From the NCBI RefSeq assembly GCF_027580225.2, contig NC_073352.2:29940001-30004000 (forward strand): DNA of 64,000 nt. The letters run 5' to 3'. The translations under genes and the position numbers were made by a program. Numbering within the stretch: position 1 is the stretch's first letter; every line of letters begins with the position of its first letter. Shown one piece after another: positions 1-10,941 of the stretch. The notes beneath the pieces are model-generated. The model made no database searches. It saw only the letters and a program-made list of their open reading frames with translations, and had not been told where the DNA came from. The DNA comes from Misgurnus anguillicaudatus (lineage: Eukaryota > Chordata > Actinopteri > Cypriniformes > Cobitidae).

Positions 1-57
1 CTTATGAGTGACAGCTGGCAAAACTATCATATATCTGTCATAAATAAAAGCAACATT

Positions 58-215
58 TAAAAAAAATGCTGGGTTATTTTGGGTCAGAAAGGGATGAACC
101 CAAACCATTGGGCTGTAATTTAACCTATGCTAAGTTGTTTTAACCCATTGTTTGGTCAGATAGAAAAATTTTCTGGGTTTGTCCCTTTTTGACCCAGAGC
201 TGGGTTGAAAATAGG
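58..215. repeat. Small palindromic MITE-like repeat
   Basis: The two ends are imperfect inverted copies: a GCTGGGTTATTTTGGGTCA-type left part and a TGACCCAGAGCTGGGTTG right part. Such foldback repeats are common non-autonomous DNA transposons in fish. No coding potential. The rest of 1-1331 holds AT-rich non-coding DNA, a CAAA-type simple repeat near 430-465, and a stretch around 690-830 that resembles repeats seen again near 31.2 and 33.8 kb. No gene was seen there. Confidence 0.5.
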
Positions 216-1634
216 TTTCGGGGGGCATATTACTATACTTTAAACAGGTGTTTTTCTTACATGTTTAAATATTGTATATAAAAATACAAGTATGAACAAG
301 ATATTGTATCTGCGAAATCCTTAAATCTTTTTGATATGATACCAGAGATATCGTTCTCACATCATTCATCCTCCATTTTTCATTTCACAGATGCTTTTCA
401 TTTAAGAATTCCTTAATTTTGTTTGTGATTAAACAAACACAAACAAACAAACAAACACAAGAAATGACATCATAGGTTATTTTATTCATGAGTCAGAATG
501 AATAATATGGAGTTAGAAACTTTTAGAATAAGTCAATGATGGCTGATGAATGATGGCACTGCAACTCAATTACTTTAAACAAGAAAATCTCCACTGTCAG
601 TATTTTATTGACTTTAAAGAGCAACTATTATGTCTTTTTATGTCATATAAGTCTCATGTGTGCCTAGAATGTGTCTATGAAGTTTCAGCTTTCCACAGAT
701 CATTTGTTATAGCATGTCCAAAATTTGTGTGGGAGCCAAAAAGTGCTGTTTTCGTGTGTGTACCTTTAAATGCGAATGAACTACAGCTCCTCACTCCCTT
801 ATCAAAATAAACGGCGCTTTTAGTTCAAATAGATCTTATTCCTGTGAATACAGTCTGAGACAATAGTATCTTCAGCCGCATTAGTGCCACAATGTGCTAA
901 CAAACATTTAGAAAAGCTTTTGGGTAAAATTAACCAGTAAGACAAGGCTTTATCAGTGTGACATCACATTAACAAGAAATCAAAACAGCATGTCTAATGG
1001 GACTGCTTTGGTTTAATAAGGATTAGAAAAGGGTTAGTATTTTTGTTGTAGGGTTGTTGTGTTCACACACATTTATGTCCAAACACCTTGTAAAAGTGGA
1101 TTTTGCATAATATGTGACCTTTAACATCTAGGCACTACAGTCACAGGTTCAAACCCAAATTACATTATGTGTGATGCTGTCAGATACGGCACGAGCACAC
1201 GACAGCAGCCTCAGGTCTGATTTCTCTGCTCTGCCCGTACAAAATAATGTAGCAGAGGAAACAGCGCAGCTTACATCTGTCAGCACATATACTTCACCTG
1301 GTGTATAAAAGAGCAATATTTCTGTCTTTAGGCAAGGCAAGGCAAGGCAAGGCAAGTTTATTTGTATAGCACATTTCATACACAAAGGTCATTCAAAGTG
1401 CTTTACATAGAAATGAGAAAACAAAAAATCAAATATACATGAATTTTAAATATCAATTAAAAGAAAATAAATGTGATTTTAATAAAAACTGTTTAAATGT
1501 ATGAAAAAGAATAAAACAGGAATACAAGTATAAAACTTTTAAAAATAAAAATAAGAATAAAAACAAGAGAAATAAAAATAATTAAAATAGTGCATATAAA
1601 ATATAGTGCAATCAGTTCGGACGCAGCATAGTGC

Positions 1635-4600
1635 TCATTCAGTAAATGCATAGCTAAACAGATGTGTTTTGAGTCTGGATTTGAATGTGGCTACTGTTGG
1701 AGCACATTTGATCTCTTCTGGAAGCTGGTTCCAGCTGCGACTGGCATAATAGCTAAAAGCTGACTCTCCTTGCTTTGAGTGAACCCTTGGTATTTCTAGC
1801 TGACGTGATCCTAATGATCTGAGTGACCTGTTGGGTTTATATTCAATGAGCATATCAACAATGTATTGAGGTCCTAGTCCATTGAGTGATTTATATACCA
1901 TTAATAATACTTTAAAATCAATCCTAAATGTAACTGGTAGCCAGTGTAGCGACCTGAGGACTGGTGTGATGTGTTCATATTTTCTGGTTCTGCTCAGAAT
2001 TCTGGCAGCAGCGTTCTGAATGAGCTGGAGCTGTCTAATAGTCTTTTTGGGAAGGCCAGTGAGGAGGCCATTACAATAATCCACCCTGCTGGTGATAAAA
2101 GCATGCACAAGTTTCTCTAAGTCTTGTCTGGAAACAAAGCATCTAATTCTTGCGATATTTTTGAGATGATAGTATGCTGATTTAGTTATTGCTTTGACAT
2201 GACTACTGAAACTAAGGTCCGACTCCAGAATCACACCAAGATTCCTGACTTGATTTTTAGTTGTTTGACCCCTAGCGTCAAGGTATGCATTCACCTTGAG
2301 AACTTCATCTTTGTTTCCAAACGCAATGACTTCAGTTTTCTCTTTGTTTAACTGAAGAAAGTTTTGGCACATCCAACTGTTGACTTCATCAATGCATTTG
2401 CACAGGGAGTCAATGGGGCTATAGTCGTTAGGGGATAGAGCTAAGTAGATCTGAGTGTCATCTGCATAACTGTGATAGGCAATTTGGTTCTCTCTCATTA
2501 TTTGGCTTAGTGGGAGCATATACAGGTTGAACAGGAGTGGCGCTAGAATTGAGCCTTGCGGGACTCCGCATGTCATGGATGTCCACTCAGATTTATGGCC
2601 ACCTATACTTACATAATAACCTCTCCCTTCTAAGTATGACCTGAACCATTTTAGGACCATCCCAGAAAGCCCGACCCAGTTTTCCAGCCTGTCAAGAAGT
2701 ATGTTGTGATCGACAGTGTCAAAAGCAGCACTGAGGTCGAGTAGCACCAGCACTGATAGTTTGCCTGTGTCTGTATTGAGGCGAATATCATTTATTATCT
2801 TTATGAGCGCTGTCTCTGTACTGTTGTGTGGTCTGAAACCAGATTGAAAAATGTCAAAGTAACCATTATAAATTAAGAATTTGTTCAGCTGATTGAAAAC
2901 AACTTTTTCAATGATCTTGCCTATGAAAGGAAGATTTGAGATTGGTCTGTAGTTGCTCAATACAGTGTTATCTAGGTTGCTCTTTTTCAGGAGGGGCTTA
3001 ACAACTGCAGTTTTAAGGGACTTTGGAAAAGTGCCAGAGTTAAGTGATGAATTTACCACTTTTAGGAGATCTGCTTCTAAACAGTTAAGGACACTTTTGA
3101 AAAAAGATGTTGGGAGTGTGTCAAGGGCGCAGGTTGATGTTTTAAGATGCTGTACTATTTCTTTCAAAATTTTACCATCAACTGCTTCGAAATCAGACAT
3201 CGTAACTACTTTCTGATGTTGTGATCTGACTTGTCCGACCCCGGCGCAGCTCAAGGATGTACTGATCACCTTTCTGATATTATTGATTTTCTCAGAGAAG
3301 AAGTTAGCAAACTCACTGCATTTGCTGTCTGAGAGCATTTCACTAGGAATGTGACTTGGGGGGGTTGTTAGTCTCTCTATAGTAGCAAAAAGAGTGCGTG
3401 TGTTATTTATGTTGTTGTTTATAATATTTGAAAAGAATGTCTGTCTAGCTTTGCCTAGTTCCACACTGAAAGCACGAAGGCTGTCTTTATAGATATGATA
3501 ATGGACTACAAGTTTTGTCTTCCGCCACATGCGCTCAGCTTTTCTGCATTGTCTCTTCATATTCTGCACCTCTGTTGAGTTTCTCCAAGGTGATTTTTGC
3601 CTGCCATTCTTCTTCCTGACTTTCACAGGAGCAATATCATCGATTACACTCTTAACTTTCGAATTAAAGGAATCAAGGAGAAAATCAACAGAGTCTGCAG
3701 ATATGCTTGGTGTTAAAGATATAGCCTTCATAAATAGCACACTGGTGTTCTCATTTAAGCATCTCTTTTTGACAGACACAGATTTAGTTTCAATAGTAGG
3801 AGAGATTATTATATCAAAGAAAATACAGAAATGATCAGACAGTGCTACATCCTTAATAACAATTGATGAAATGTTTAAACCCTTACTGATAATTAAATCT
3901 AGAGTGTGTCCACGATTGTGTGTGGGTCCATGTACATGTTGAGTCAGATCAAAAGTATTTAAAACAGCTGTGACATCTTTTGCCATAATACTGTCTGGCT
4001 TATCTATGTGAATGTTAAAATCTCCAGCAAGAGCAAAACAGTCAAACTCTGAGGAAATCATTGATAACAGTTCTGTAAAGTCCTCAACAAATGCTGGAGA
4101 GTATTTTGGGGGCCTGTAAATAATGATCAGTAGAATGCGTGGGGTACCTTTCAACACAATACCTAGATATTCAAAGGACAGGTAATTCCCAAATGACACT
4201 TGCTTACATTGATAGACATCTTTAAAAAGAGAAGCTACACCTCCCCCTTTCCTAGCATTTCTGCAGACATTCATAAATGTAAAGCTAGGAGGGGCTGTTT
4301 CATTAAGGACTGTTGCACTGTAGCTTTCTTCTAGCCATGTTTCATTTAGAAACATAAAATCCAGGTTGTTTGTGGTTATTAAGTCGCTGACTAGAAGTGA
4401 TTTATTTTTAAGTGAACAGATGTTTAAAAGTGCTAACTTAACAGTACTAATTTTTTCCCTAACAGATATCTTAGTTTGATATATCACAGGCAGCAGATTA
4501 GATTGATTTGCCACACGGTTTGATGCAGCCTTAGGCTTTCTATCATGTACTAAAACAGAAATAGAGAAAGATATAGGTACACTGAGTTCCTGCTTTTTAT

Positions 4601-4646
4601 GTATACAATTGAAAGTATTAGTATTTTCATAGCAGAAACTCGACAC
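1635..4646 (-). CDS. LINE ORF2: AP endonuclease plus reverse transcriptase
   Basis: An uninterrupted reading frame of 1003 codons. The N-terminal half is an apurinic-type endonuclease (NETWLEES near residue 100, LAGDFNIHID near 205, SDHFCIFF near 270). The reverse transcriptase follows: NYRPISNLPFIGKIIEK, QSGFRPHNSTETALI, LLDLSAAFDTVDHNILL, GVPQGSILAPLLFNLYM and the catalytic SYADDTQIYL box. The C-terminal region has the LHWLPV and WNQLPEEIK motifs usual in L2-type elements. The enzyme nicks target DNA and copies its RNA there. The first codon of the open frame is GTG and no ATG appears before about residue 90, inside the endonuclease. The frame is the same as ORF1 upstream, separated by one TGA (4650-4652) and one codon. 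It looks catalytically intact; activity is not shown. Confidence 0.92.
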   Translation of the reverse strand: MSSFCYENTNTFNCIHKKQELSVPISFSISVLVHDRKPKAASNRVANQSNLLPVIYQTKISVREKISTVKLALLNICSLKNKSLLVSDLITTNNLDFMFLNETWLEESYSATVLNETAPPSFTFMNVCRNARKGGGVASLFKDVYQCKQVSFGNYLSFEYLGIVLKGTPRILLIIIYRPPKYSPAFVEDFTELLSMISSEFDCFALAGDFNIHIDKPDSIMAKDVTAVLNTFDLTQHVHGPTHNRGHTLDLIISKGLNISSIVIKDVALSDHFCIFFDIIISPTIETKSVSVKKRCLNENTSVLFMKAISLTPSISADSVDFLLDSFNSKVKSVIDDIAPVKVRKKNGRQKSPWRNSTEVQNMKRQCRKAERMWRKTKLVVHYHIYKDSLRAFSVELGKARQTFFSNIINNNINNTRTLFATIERLTTPPSHIPSEMLSDSKCSEFANFFSEKINNIRKVISTSLSCAGVGQVRSQHQKVVTMSDFEAVDGKILKEIVQHLKTSTCALDTLPTSFFKSVLNCLEADLLKVVNSSLNSGTFPKSLKTAVVKPLLKKSNLDNTVLSNYRPISNLPFIGKIIEKVVFNQLNKFLIYNGYFDIFQSGFRPHNSTETALIKIINDIRLNTDTGKLSVLVLLDLSAAFDTVDHNILLDRLENWVGLSGMVLKWFRSYLEGRGYYVSIGGHKSEWTSMTCGVPQGSILAPLLFNLYMLPLSQIMRENQIAYHSYADDTQIYLALSPNDYSPIDSLCKCIDEVNSWMCQNFLQLNKEKTEVIAFGNKDEVLKVNAYLDARGQTTKNQVRNLGVILESDLSFSSHVKAITKSAYYHLKNIARIRCFVSRQDLEKLVHAFITSRVDYCNGLLTGLPKKTIRQLQLIQNAAARILSRTRKYEHITPVLRSLHWLPVTFRIDFKVLLMVYKSLNGLGPQYIVDMLIEYKPNRSLRSLGSRQLEIPRVHSKQGESAFSYYASRSWNQLPEEIKCAPTVATFKSRLKTHLFSYAFTE

Positions 4647-4649
4647 ACA

Positions 4650-5579
4650 TCACTGAGAGCCGTTATCAGTTGTTTTTGGTTCACCTACAGCAGATGGAGG
4701 AGGGTGTGTGTCTTGGCGTTGTGTCTGAGACCGAAGAGCTCTCACAGGACGAGGAGGAGGAGCTGGGCCCACTGGCTTTGGTGGTTGTGGGGCTTGCCGT
4801 TTTCTGGTCGAAAGCTGGGGGCTCGCAGCAATAGAGTGGGATAGTTTAGTTCCAGCATAAACCAGTTCCTCCATTTTTCCGGAGAAGGTCAAAAGTGGGG
4901 ATGCTGGAGAGAGGAATGACATATCTAGTGAGGAGGAGTCCTGTTGCTCTGATGTGACCGGAGGCTGTGATATGTAGTCCTGGTTTCCCTGGCTGTTTTC
5001 CAGAAAGTCGTCCTTGGGTGCTGAATCTTGGAGCAGTTCTAATCTGACACAGTCTGACTGTGGTGAGCTCTGTGGGCATGACTCAGCTGAGATTGTGTCC
5101 ATGAGCAGTGGTTGTTGTGGCTGCGTGGTGTTATCTCTGTCCTTGTGGGATATGTCGACGTCATGTCCATTTAGGTGCTGAAGAGAAGTCCTGTGGTCAT
5201 TCATACTCTGTCCAGGTGTGTGTGTGCCATTCAGGTTGAGTGGATTGGCACACACTGCTGAAGGATGATGAAGGGAGAAATAGATATTGTCCTTTAGCAC
5301 CCTTGCACCCAGTCTGTTTGGGTGGATGCCATCCTTTTTAAATAGTTGTCTCTGACTCCAGAAAAGATTGAAGTTGTTGATAAAGTTCAGTCCCTTTATG
5401 TTGCAGGTTTTTTGCAGCCATGTAGTAAGTCCAAGCAACCGTGAAAACCTATGTGTTCCTCTTGCTGGAAGTGGTCCACTGATGAACGGCTGAACTTTCA
5501 CTGTTCTGAGTGTTTCAAAAAGTTTGTTGAAATCCCTCTTAAGGAGTTCAGATTGCTCTTTGTGAATATCATTACACAC
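4650..5579 (-). CDS. LINE ORF1, esterase-like (SGNH) protein, 5' part broken
   Basis: 309 codons. The N-terminal third resembles the C-terminal half of the SGNH/GDSL esterase found in ORF1 of fish L2/CR1 elements: SELLKRDFNKLFETL, then ISGPLPARG, FSRLLGLTTWL, FINNFNLFW and the block DGIHPNRLG, which holds the D..H part of the catalytic triad. The rest is a low-complexity Ser/Gln/Pro-rich tail ending in a proline-rich stretch. The open frame begins directly after a TGA (5580-5582). In the same frame upstream, esterase-like coding continues past a TAG (5595-5597). The catalytic serine block was not seen, so the protein is probably inactive as encoded. Confidence 0.75.
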   Translation of the reverse strand: MCNDIHKEQSELLKRDFNKLFETLRTVKVQPFISGPLPARGTHRFSRLLGLTTWLQKTCNIKGLNFINNFNLFWSQRQLFKKDGIHPNRLGARVLKDNIYFSLHHPSAVCANPLNLNGTHTPGQSMNDHRTSLQHLNGHDVDISHKDRDNTTQPQQPLLMDTISAESCPQSSPQSDCVRLELLQDSAPKDDFLENSQGNQDYISQPPVTSEQQDSSSLDMSFLSPASPLLTFSGKMEELVYAGTKLSHSIAASPQLSTRKRQAPQPPKPVGPAPPPRPVRALRSQTQRQDTHPPPSAVGEPKTTDNGSQ

Positions 5580-6451
5580 TCACACAATATTATCCTACAC
5601 AACGGCTGTGTTTGCTTTGCACGATGTTCGCCCGTGTGTGTGTTTGAGAGATGCTAACAGGCTTCTGCAGGTTACATGAATTAAATATTATGAGTCTCAG
5701 GGATGAATGGAGCTTTGTCGTCTTAATACTATAAAATGTTTCCGGTTCATTCGTCGCCTTCAACGCACAACTGAGAGTTTAGATATGTGTGCAGCTATTT
5801 TGGGCTCAACTGAATGTGAGTGTTCATGAGCTTTAAACGGCCTGAGTTTACTGAGACATCACTCCCTCTACTGGAAACAATGATAAACACACACGCACGC
5901 ACGCACACACGCACTAATATAACTAAAACTAGACCACTAGATACCAATGCAAATATCCACACACAGACACGGATTTTATAACAGATTATTCCCTCTTACA
6001 AACCTGTGCTATATTTCCAGTTAATTAAAGATGATTGGAAGGATTTAAAGAAATAATTCAGTGACAGCAAATACAGACAGTTCTTTCAGATTCACCCGTA
6101 TGTTTTTTCAAACTCGTATAAGTTTCATCTGCTGAACACAAGAGTTGTTCAGCATCACAGTTGCCATAATGACATCATGCACTTCAGATGAATTATCATA
6201 GCATGAGAGCATGAAAGCTTTATGTGAAAAACAGACTTCACGTGTTATTTTACTCTAGCGCATCTCTCAACACCACATCACCGGTCCCACAATGCATCAC
6301 TCCAGGTTTGACATCTGTACTCAACAGTCAGGCCCTGTTTACACTTGGTATTAAGATGCATTTTGGTAGACCGGATCACAAGTTGGCGAGAGAGACACTT
6401 TCCGTTAACATCTGATTTCTCTTTTGTCCACTTTTGTCTTGATTACTTCTA

Positions 6452-7093
6452 ATGCTGGGTACACACCAAAAGATTTTCTACATCTTATAAGATTTTCAAA
6501 ATGTGATAGATCACAAACATGAGGATAAAAAATGCTCCGTTTTGCTCCTATAGTGTGTGGTGTGCCATGATGTGTCAAAGACAGCACACCATACATGAAA
6601 AGATTTTCATACAGAGTCTCGATTGTGAACACAGAAAATATCGCAAAATCTCGCGAGACTTCAGAATAAGCATGGCGGACGATATGCAGGAAGAAATTTC
6701 AATGATAGTGTTTGGAATGATTTTCACAGAAAATTCAAAAAAAGAAAATGGTTTGGGTAAAGATGTGGAGATAGTGGGAACATGGTCTGTAGAAGTTCAC
6801 TTTGCATCAACTGCGCCATGACTGCTTCCGTCTTCTATCATCTCGCTTTCTGATTGGATATTGTTTTGTTTTGTTTCCCCGGGGTTCCCCCCACACATCA
6901 GGATTTCTTATCGTAAATATTAAACATGATCCACGATCGGGGCGCCTCCGACGTTCTTTAGGTTCGGACACTCTTAAGGGAAAATCTAATAAGATAATCT
7001 GTAGGACCATCAAGATAATCAGGACATAGCTAGGATTGTCGGAAGGAGGAAAATCGGCCCAAAATCAGCCCGATTATCTTTTGCTGTGTACCA
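6452..7093. repeat. Non-autonomous DNA transposon with imperfect terminal inverted repeats
   Basis: The left end GGTACACACCAAAAGATTTT and the right end ATCTTTTGCTGTGTACC are inverted copies. There is no coding content. The interior carries one exact TCTCGCGAGA at 6649-6658. A second repeat start (CCCTGTTTACACTTGGTATT) lies just upstream, near 6333. The rest of 5650-7500 has only a GCAC/AC-rich simple repeat near 5888-5914 and unique-looking AT-rich DNA. Confidence 0.5.
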
Positions 7094-7506
7094 ATCATAA
7101 GGGGTGGCTTCACAGATTTACATTGATTGGCGTATGACATCAGACTGCAGGAGTGTTGCATTCAAAGTGCCAATCGCTCAGCGCAGTCCCACATGAAGTC
7201 AAACACACCAAGCAACAAAATCAGAAACCAAGGATAAGCCAAGGATGAACAGGGGCGAAACATTTTTAAAACTGCAAATTCTTTAATTTCAAACATTGTT
7301 GAAAACATTTAGGATAAATTTTTATAACACTGTGCTAGTAGTTTTTGCATATTTGAATTAATATTGTGTCTTTTAAGATGTTTTGCACAGTCTTTAGAGT
7401 TGACCAGATTTCATTTAACTGCAAGTTATATATTTGTATAACTGTGTACGGACAAATAAAATCTTGAAATCTTAAATCTTGAAAGCCGTTGACAGGGTTT
7501 GGATTC

Positions 7507-7959
7507 TCACGGGGGCTCAAGGTTTCCATCGGCTGCCTGCTGAACCTAAAAACACCAAATACATTAAAAATGATTGTGTGTGTCAGAAAATACCAAATAC
7601 ATAAATATCATCTTTACCAAACTGCGCAAGTACCTGCTCTCTGGTAAGTTTGTTAAGCAGGTCATCATACAGTGCTTTCCATCTGATTACTTCAGTCTGG
7701 AGATATGATATCTCAATATCCCACCTGTGAGACAGACAAACATTAAACTGCGCTGAACACAATAAGAATCGAATCGAATAGAATAGAATAGAATAGAATA
7801 GAATAGAATAGAATAGAATAGAATAGAATACCTGCTGCAGGAATCTCTGGGATAATCCATGTGATCGGTTTTCCTGACAGCCTCCAACTCCACCTGTAAC
7901 CTGTTTACCTGCTGCTCCAGGGACTCCTTCTCACCTGACAGACAGTCCTTATACCTGTG

Positions 7960-7994
<35 letters not shown>

Positions 7995-10323
7995 GCACAC
8001 ACAAACACACACACTGACTCGTTGGGGACTCCGACTCTTTTCCTCTCCAAATAATAAACATGTGACATGAGTTTTGTACGATTGTGACAATGATCTCATA
8101 CTCTAAAATTATTAATTAATTTGGCATGTTTCCAATGTGAACTCACAGCTTTATTATTAATGATGAATTTAGCTCTATATGTGACCCTGGACCACAAAAC
8201 CAGTCATAAGGGTAAATTTTCTGAATAAAAGAGATTTATACATCATCTGAAAATTGCCTTTAAATGTGCCGTAGAATGTAAAAGTGTATTTATCTAGACA
8301 TAGATGAATCAGAGTTCTGTACATGGTAATGATATATCGTGGGCCTAATGATATAACGCGTTTGTTTCCTCCTTCGAATGTAAACCTTGTGCTTGCAAAA
8401 GACCACTGAATAACAAACCAATGTCAACATAACATCAACTGTGACGTTATAGTCAAGATGTACGACCCCAACATTAAATTACACATTAAAGGAAAAGTTC
8501 AGTATTTTACACTTAAAGCCCTGTTTTCAGATTGTTTATGATGAAATAGAACGGTTTTGACTGATATTTGGACATATGATGGTGGCCCGAGAATTTTCGG
8601 TTTCTGTGGTATCACCCACCCACCCTCACAATGGCTGTATAGGTGCACTGGAACAATCCTTCCTAAAATGCATTAAACTTTCGTTTACTCTGAAGAAGTA
8701 GGAATAATTAATGGGAACTTTCATTCATTTCCAAGATGGATGACGAACAGTGTTAGTCATAGACTGAGAGTCACAGTATCTTCACACAGTAAGATGACTA
8801 AAGTAAAATGAACCTCTTCACACAGAACATCCATCTACGCTGCTGGTTGCACATTTGCTCAAACTGTTCGGCCATCTCTTGGAGTTTGTGAAGACTCTCT
8901 GCGTTTTCTCGACGCAGTTCCTCCATCATCTTCTGATTATCACAGAGCTCCTGCTGCAAGGCATCATGGGACGTCTGTAGCTCCTCCAGCTCAAGCGATT
9001 TACTGACCAGTCACAAATACAGATATAAGAATATCTTTTGGACAAAATCTAAAGCAGAACTGCATGCATATCATAAAGACAATTCCAGAATGCACTGTAA
9101 TTTCTTAAGAAAACAATGAAAAACATTTTAAATGTGTTAATTAGGGACCATTAACACTTTCATACCCCACTTCACTTCATACCTGTTTAGTTGCATTTCT
9201 AAATCTTTTGTAAGATGTGTTTTTGACTGTGCCTCGTCATGGAGCTGCATCATCAGGACCTCTGTCTCCTGAGCTCTGAGCTGGGCCTCCTGGTGCAGCT
9301 CGTCCACCAGGCCCTTCAGCTGTGTCTCTGAGCCCTGCAGCTGCTGTAAATCACATCTCATTTGTTCCAGTTGTAGACAGAGCAGAGATGAATCTCTCCA
9401 CCTGTCCTCTGTCACAGAGACTGAACGCCGATGGAGGACATCAGTCTGTGGATCGCATAAACACACATGCGTGGTATATTGCAATTCTATATTATGGACA
9501 CATGACCTAATTCTGTTTCATCTTAAGTTATATTCTGTCTCGAATTTTTTTGTGTAAAAACATATTTTGTTTATGCATCAAAATGGGCTGTTAGTTGGAG
9601 TACACTGTAAAAATATTCAGCTTGAAGTTAAAACAACTTGGTTTTGCAAGTCAATTCAACCTACTATTTTAAAGGCGGGGTGCATGATCTCTGAAAGCCC
9701 CGCTAGATAGACCCGCCCCACACATACGCAACCCAGGCAACGATGTCGGCTAGTAGACATGCCCCTTACTGCTGATTGGCTACAAGTGTGTTTTGGTACT
9801 CAGCCCAACCTTTTTCCAAAGCGCTTCTTAAAAATCATGCACCTCGCCTTTAAGTTTTAAGTTGACATATAAAATCAAGTTGAAATTGTTTTACTTATTT
9901 TTTTAAGTTAAAGAAACAAAAATATATGTTGATTTGACAAAAATGCTGCATTTTTTTACAGTGTACCCACAGTTTTGCTTTACCGGACAATAGGAACAAT
10001 TTGATGATTTTTGGTCCGATCATACCTGCTGCTGATGTTGAAATTTTCCCAACAGTTGTTCATATTTGACACTCAACTCAACGTAGAGTTGCTCCTTATG
10101 ATATAAGCGCAATGACAGACTCTCCATCTCTGCCTGCAGAACCTGCTGCCTTTCACTGGACACAAGCAGTTCTCGCTGCAACACTGCTACAACACACATT
10201 TACAGCATTACTGATCAGATCACACACGCACAGCATTACTGATCAGATAATGTCTACTGCAACTCACACACACACAAATGCACGCACGCACAGCATTTAC
10301 TGCAACACACACAGGCACACGTG

Positions 10324-10357
<34 letters not shown>

Positions 10358-10941
10358 GACATACACTGTCAAAAATAAAGGTACAAAAGCTGTCACTGGG
10401 GCAATACCCTTTAAAAAAAGCCCTAATATGTACCATTTAGGTACAAATATATATCTTTGAAATACCTTTGAAGTACTAATAGGCACTCTTTGGGTACAAA
10501 GGTGTACCTTTTAAAAGGGTACTATCCCAGTGACAACTTTTGTCCCTTTATTTCTGAGACTGTACACGCACACATGTATAAACAATACATTTGTTTTGCA
10601 TAAGTACTTGCAACATATATACAAAGTCAAATAAAAACAGTGCAAATAAAATATTTTAACAATGAATATTAATAGTGCAAATTAATATATAAGAATGCAG
10701 AATAAATACAAATGCAACACAAGACTTGTCACAATCCTACTGGTCGGCTATACTGGTCATACTACAGGTCTATATTCAGCAATATTTATGTACCGGCATC
10801 AGAAATTTCTTCATCTTGTGTCCATTTAGAAGTCTTTAAATCGGTCTTACCTTTCTCCTGGGAGAGGCGGATGCATTTGGCAGTGAGATATTGAATCTGA
10901 CCACAATCTTCATCTCGATTATCTTTAAAAAATCTCCTCAT
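7507..10941 (-). CDS. Uncharacterised coiled-coil protein, 7 coding exons, 318 aa
   Basis: Exons in order of transcription: 10851-10941, 10026-10186, 9183-9445, 8814-9002, 7832-7954, 7634-7724, 7507-7545. All phases agree and the sum is 957 nt with a TGA. Start: an ATG at 10939-10941 opens MRRFFKDNRDEDCG, then IQYLTAKCIRLSQEK. Nearly the whole protein is predicted heptad-rich coiled coil (QRELLVSSERQQVLQAEMES; DLQQLQGSETQLKGLVDEL; LEELQTSHDALQQELCDN; LEQQVNRLQVELEAV) and it ends NLEPP. No enzyme motif, signal peptide or membrane segment is visible. The donor of exon 4 (AG/GTTCAT) is weak but is the only one that keeps frame. I do not recognise the orthologue; a centrosomal, ciliary or sperm structural role would be a guess. 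Exon 5 is flanked closely by two microsatellites. Confidence 0.8.
7776..7830. repeat. (GAATA)n microsatellite abutting a splice donor
   Basis: About 11 perfect GAATA units, preceded by two GAATC units. On the minus strand this is (TATTC)n and starts at the second base of intron 5 of the coiled-coil gene, so the repeat itself supplies most of the GTATTC donor. Confidence 0.95.
7961..8012. repeat. (AC)n microsatellite next to a splice acceptor
   Basis: A CA/GCAC dinucleotide tract immediately upstream, on the minus strand, of the acceptor of exon 5 of the coiled-coil gene. It stands in place of a usual pyrimidine tract as TG-rich sequence. Similar AC tracts lie near 10306-10360. Confidence 0.9.
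8178..8800. repeat. Relics of fish interspersed repeats in intron 4
   Basis: Two remnants: one beginning GTGACCCTGGACCACAAAAC (8181) and one beginning TAAAGGAAAAGTTCAGT (8489). Both are starts of repeat families common in fish. No ORF and no clear far ends, so they are probably old and degraded. Confidence 0.4.
9603..9963. mobile_element. Tc1/mariner-type MITE with TA target duplication, containing a nested repeat
   Basis: The ends CACTGTAAAAA and TTTTTTTACAGTG are inverted and flanked by TA on both sides (9601-9602, 9964-9965). A second repeat is inserted at about 9671-9851, with its own inverted ends AAAGGCGGGGTGCATGAT and ATCATGCACCTCGCCTTT. A truncated copy of the nested element occurs at about 27200-27313. 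Both lie in an intron of the coiled-coil gene and have no coding content. Confidence 0.8.
10362..10565. mobile_element. Palindromic MITE (about 200 bp)
   Basis: Inverted arms: AATAAAGGTACAAAAG then GTCACTGGGGCAATACCC on the left, and GGGTACTATCCCAGTGAC with CTTTTGTCCCTTTATT on the right. TA-like bases flank it. Non-coding foldback element in intron 1 of the coiled-coil gene, directly after an AC microsatellite. Confidence 0.8.

Larger units (their letters stand above)
1332..5650 (-). mobile_element. L2/CR1-clade LINE retrotransposon, nearly complete
   Basis: A minus-strand non-LTR retrotransposon. Its 3' end, at the low coordinates, is a short tandem GGCAA repeat (1332-1354, CTTGC on the element strand) next to a TTTATTTGTATAGCACATTT tail typical of fish LINEs. 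Upstream lie a long endonuclease/reverse transcriptase ORF (1635-4646) and an esterase-like ORF (4650-5579). The 5' boundary is not defined: coding similarity continues to about 5650 through two in-frame stops (TGA 5580-5582, TAG 5595-5597). The full-length RT ORF argues for a fairly recent insertion. Clade assignment is from recognised protein motifs only. Confidence 0.88.

Noticed and set aside
2953..3834. Plus-strand frames opposite the LINE
   Set aside because: Antisense shadows of the reverse transcriptase ORF; no independent motif.
7687..8099. Two overlapping minus-strand frames of 124 and 64 residues rich in VCVC and LFYSI
   Set aside because: They are read through AC and GAATA microsatellites. 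Only the segment 7832-7954 is a real exon of the coiled-coil gene.
10220..10486. Cys/Val-rich and His/Thr-rich frames on both strands
   Set aside because: Products of the AC microsatellite and the adjacent palindromic MITE; no splice or start context.
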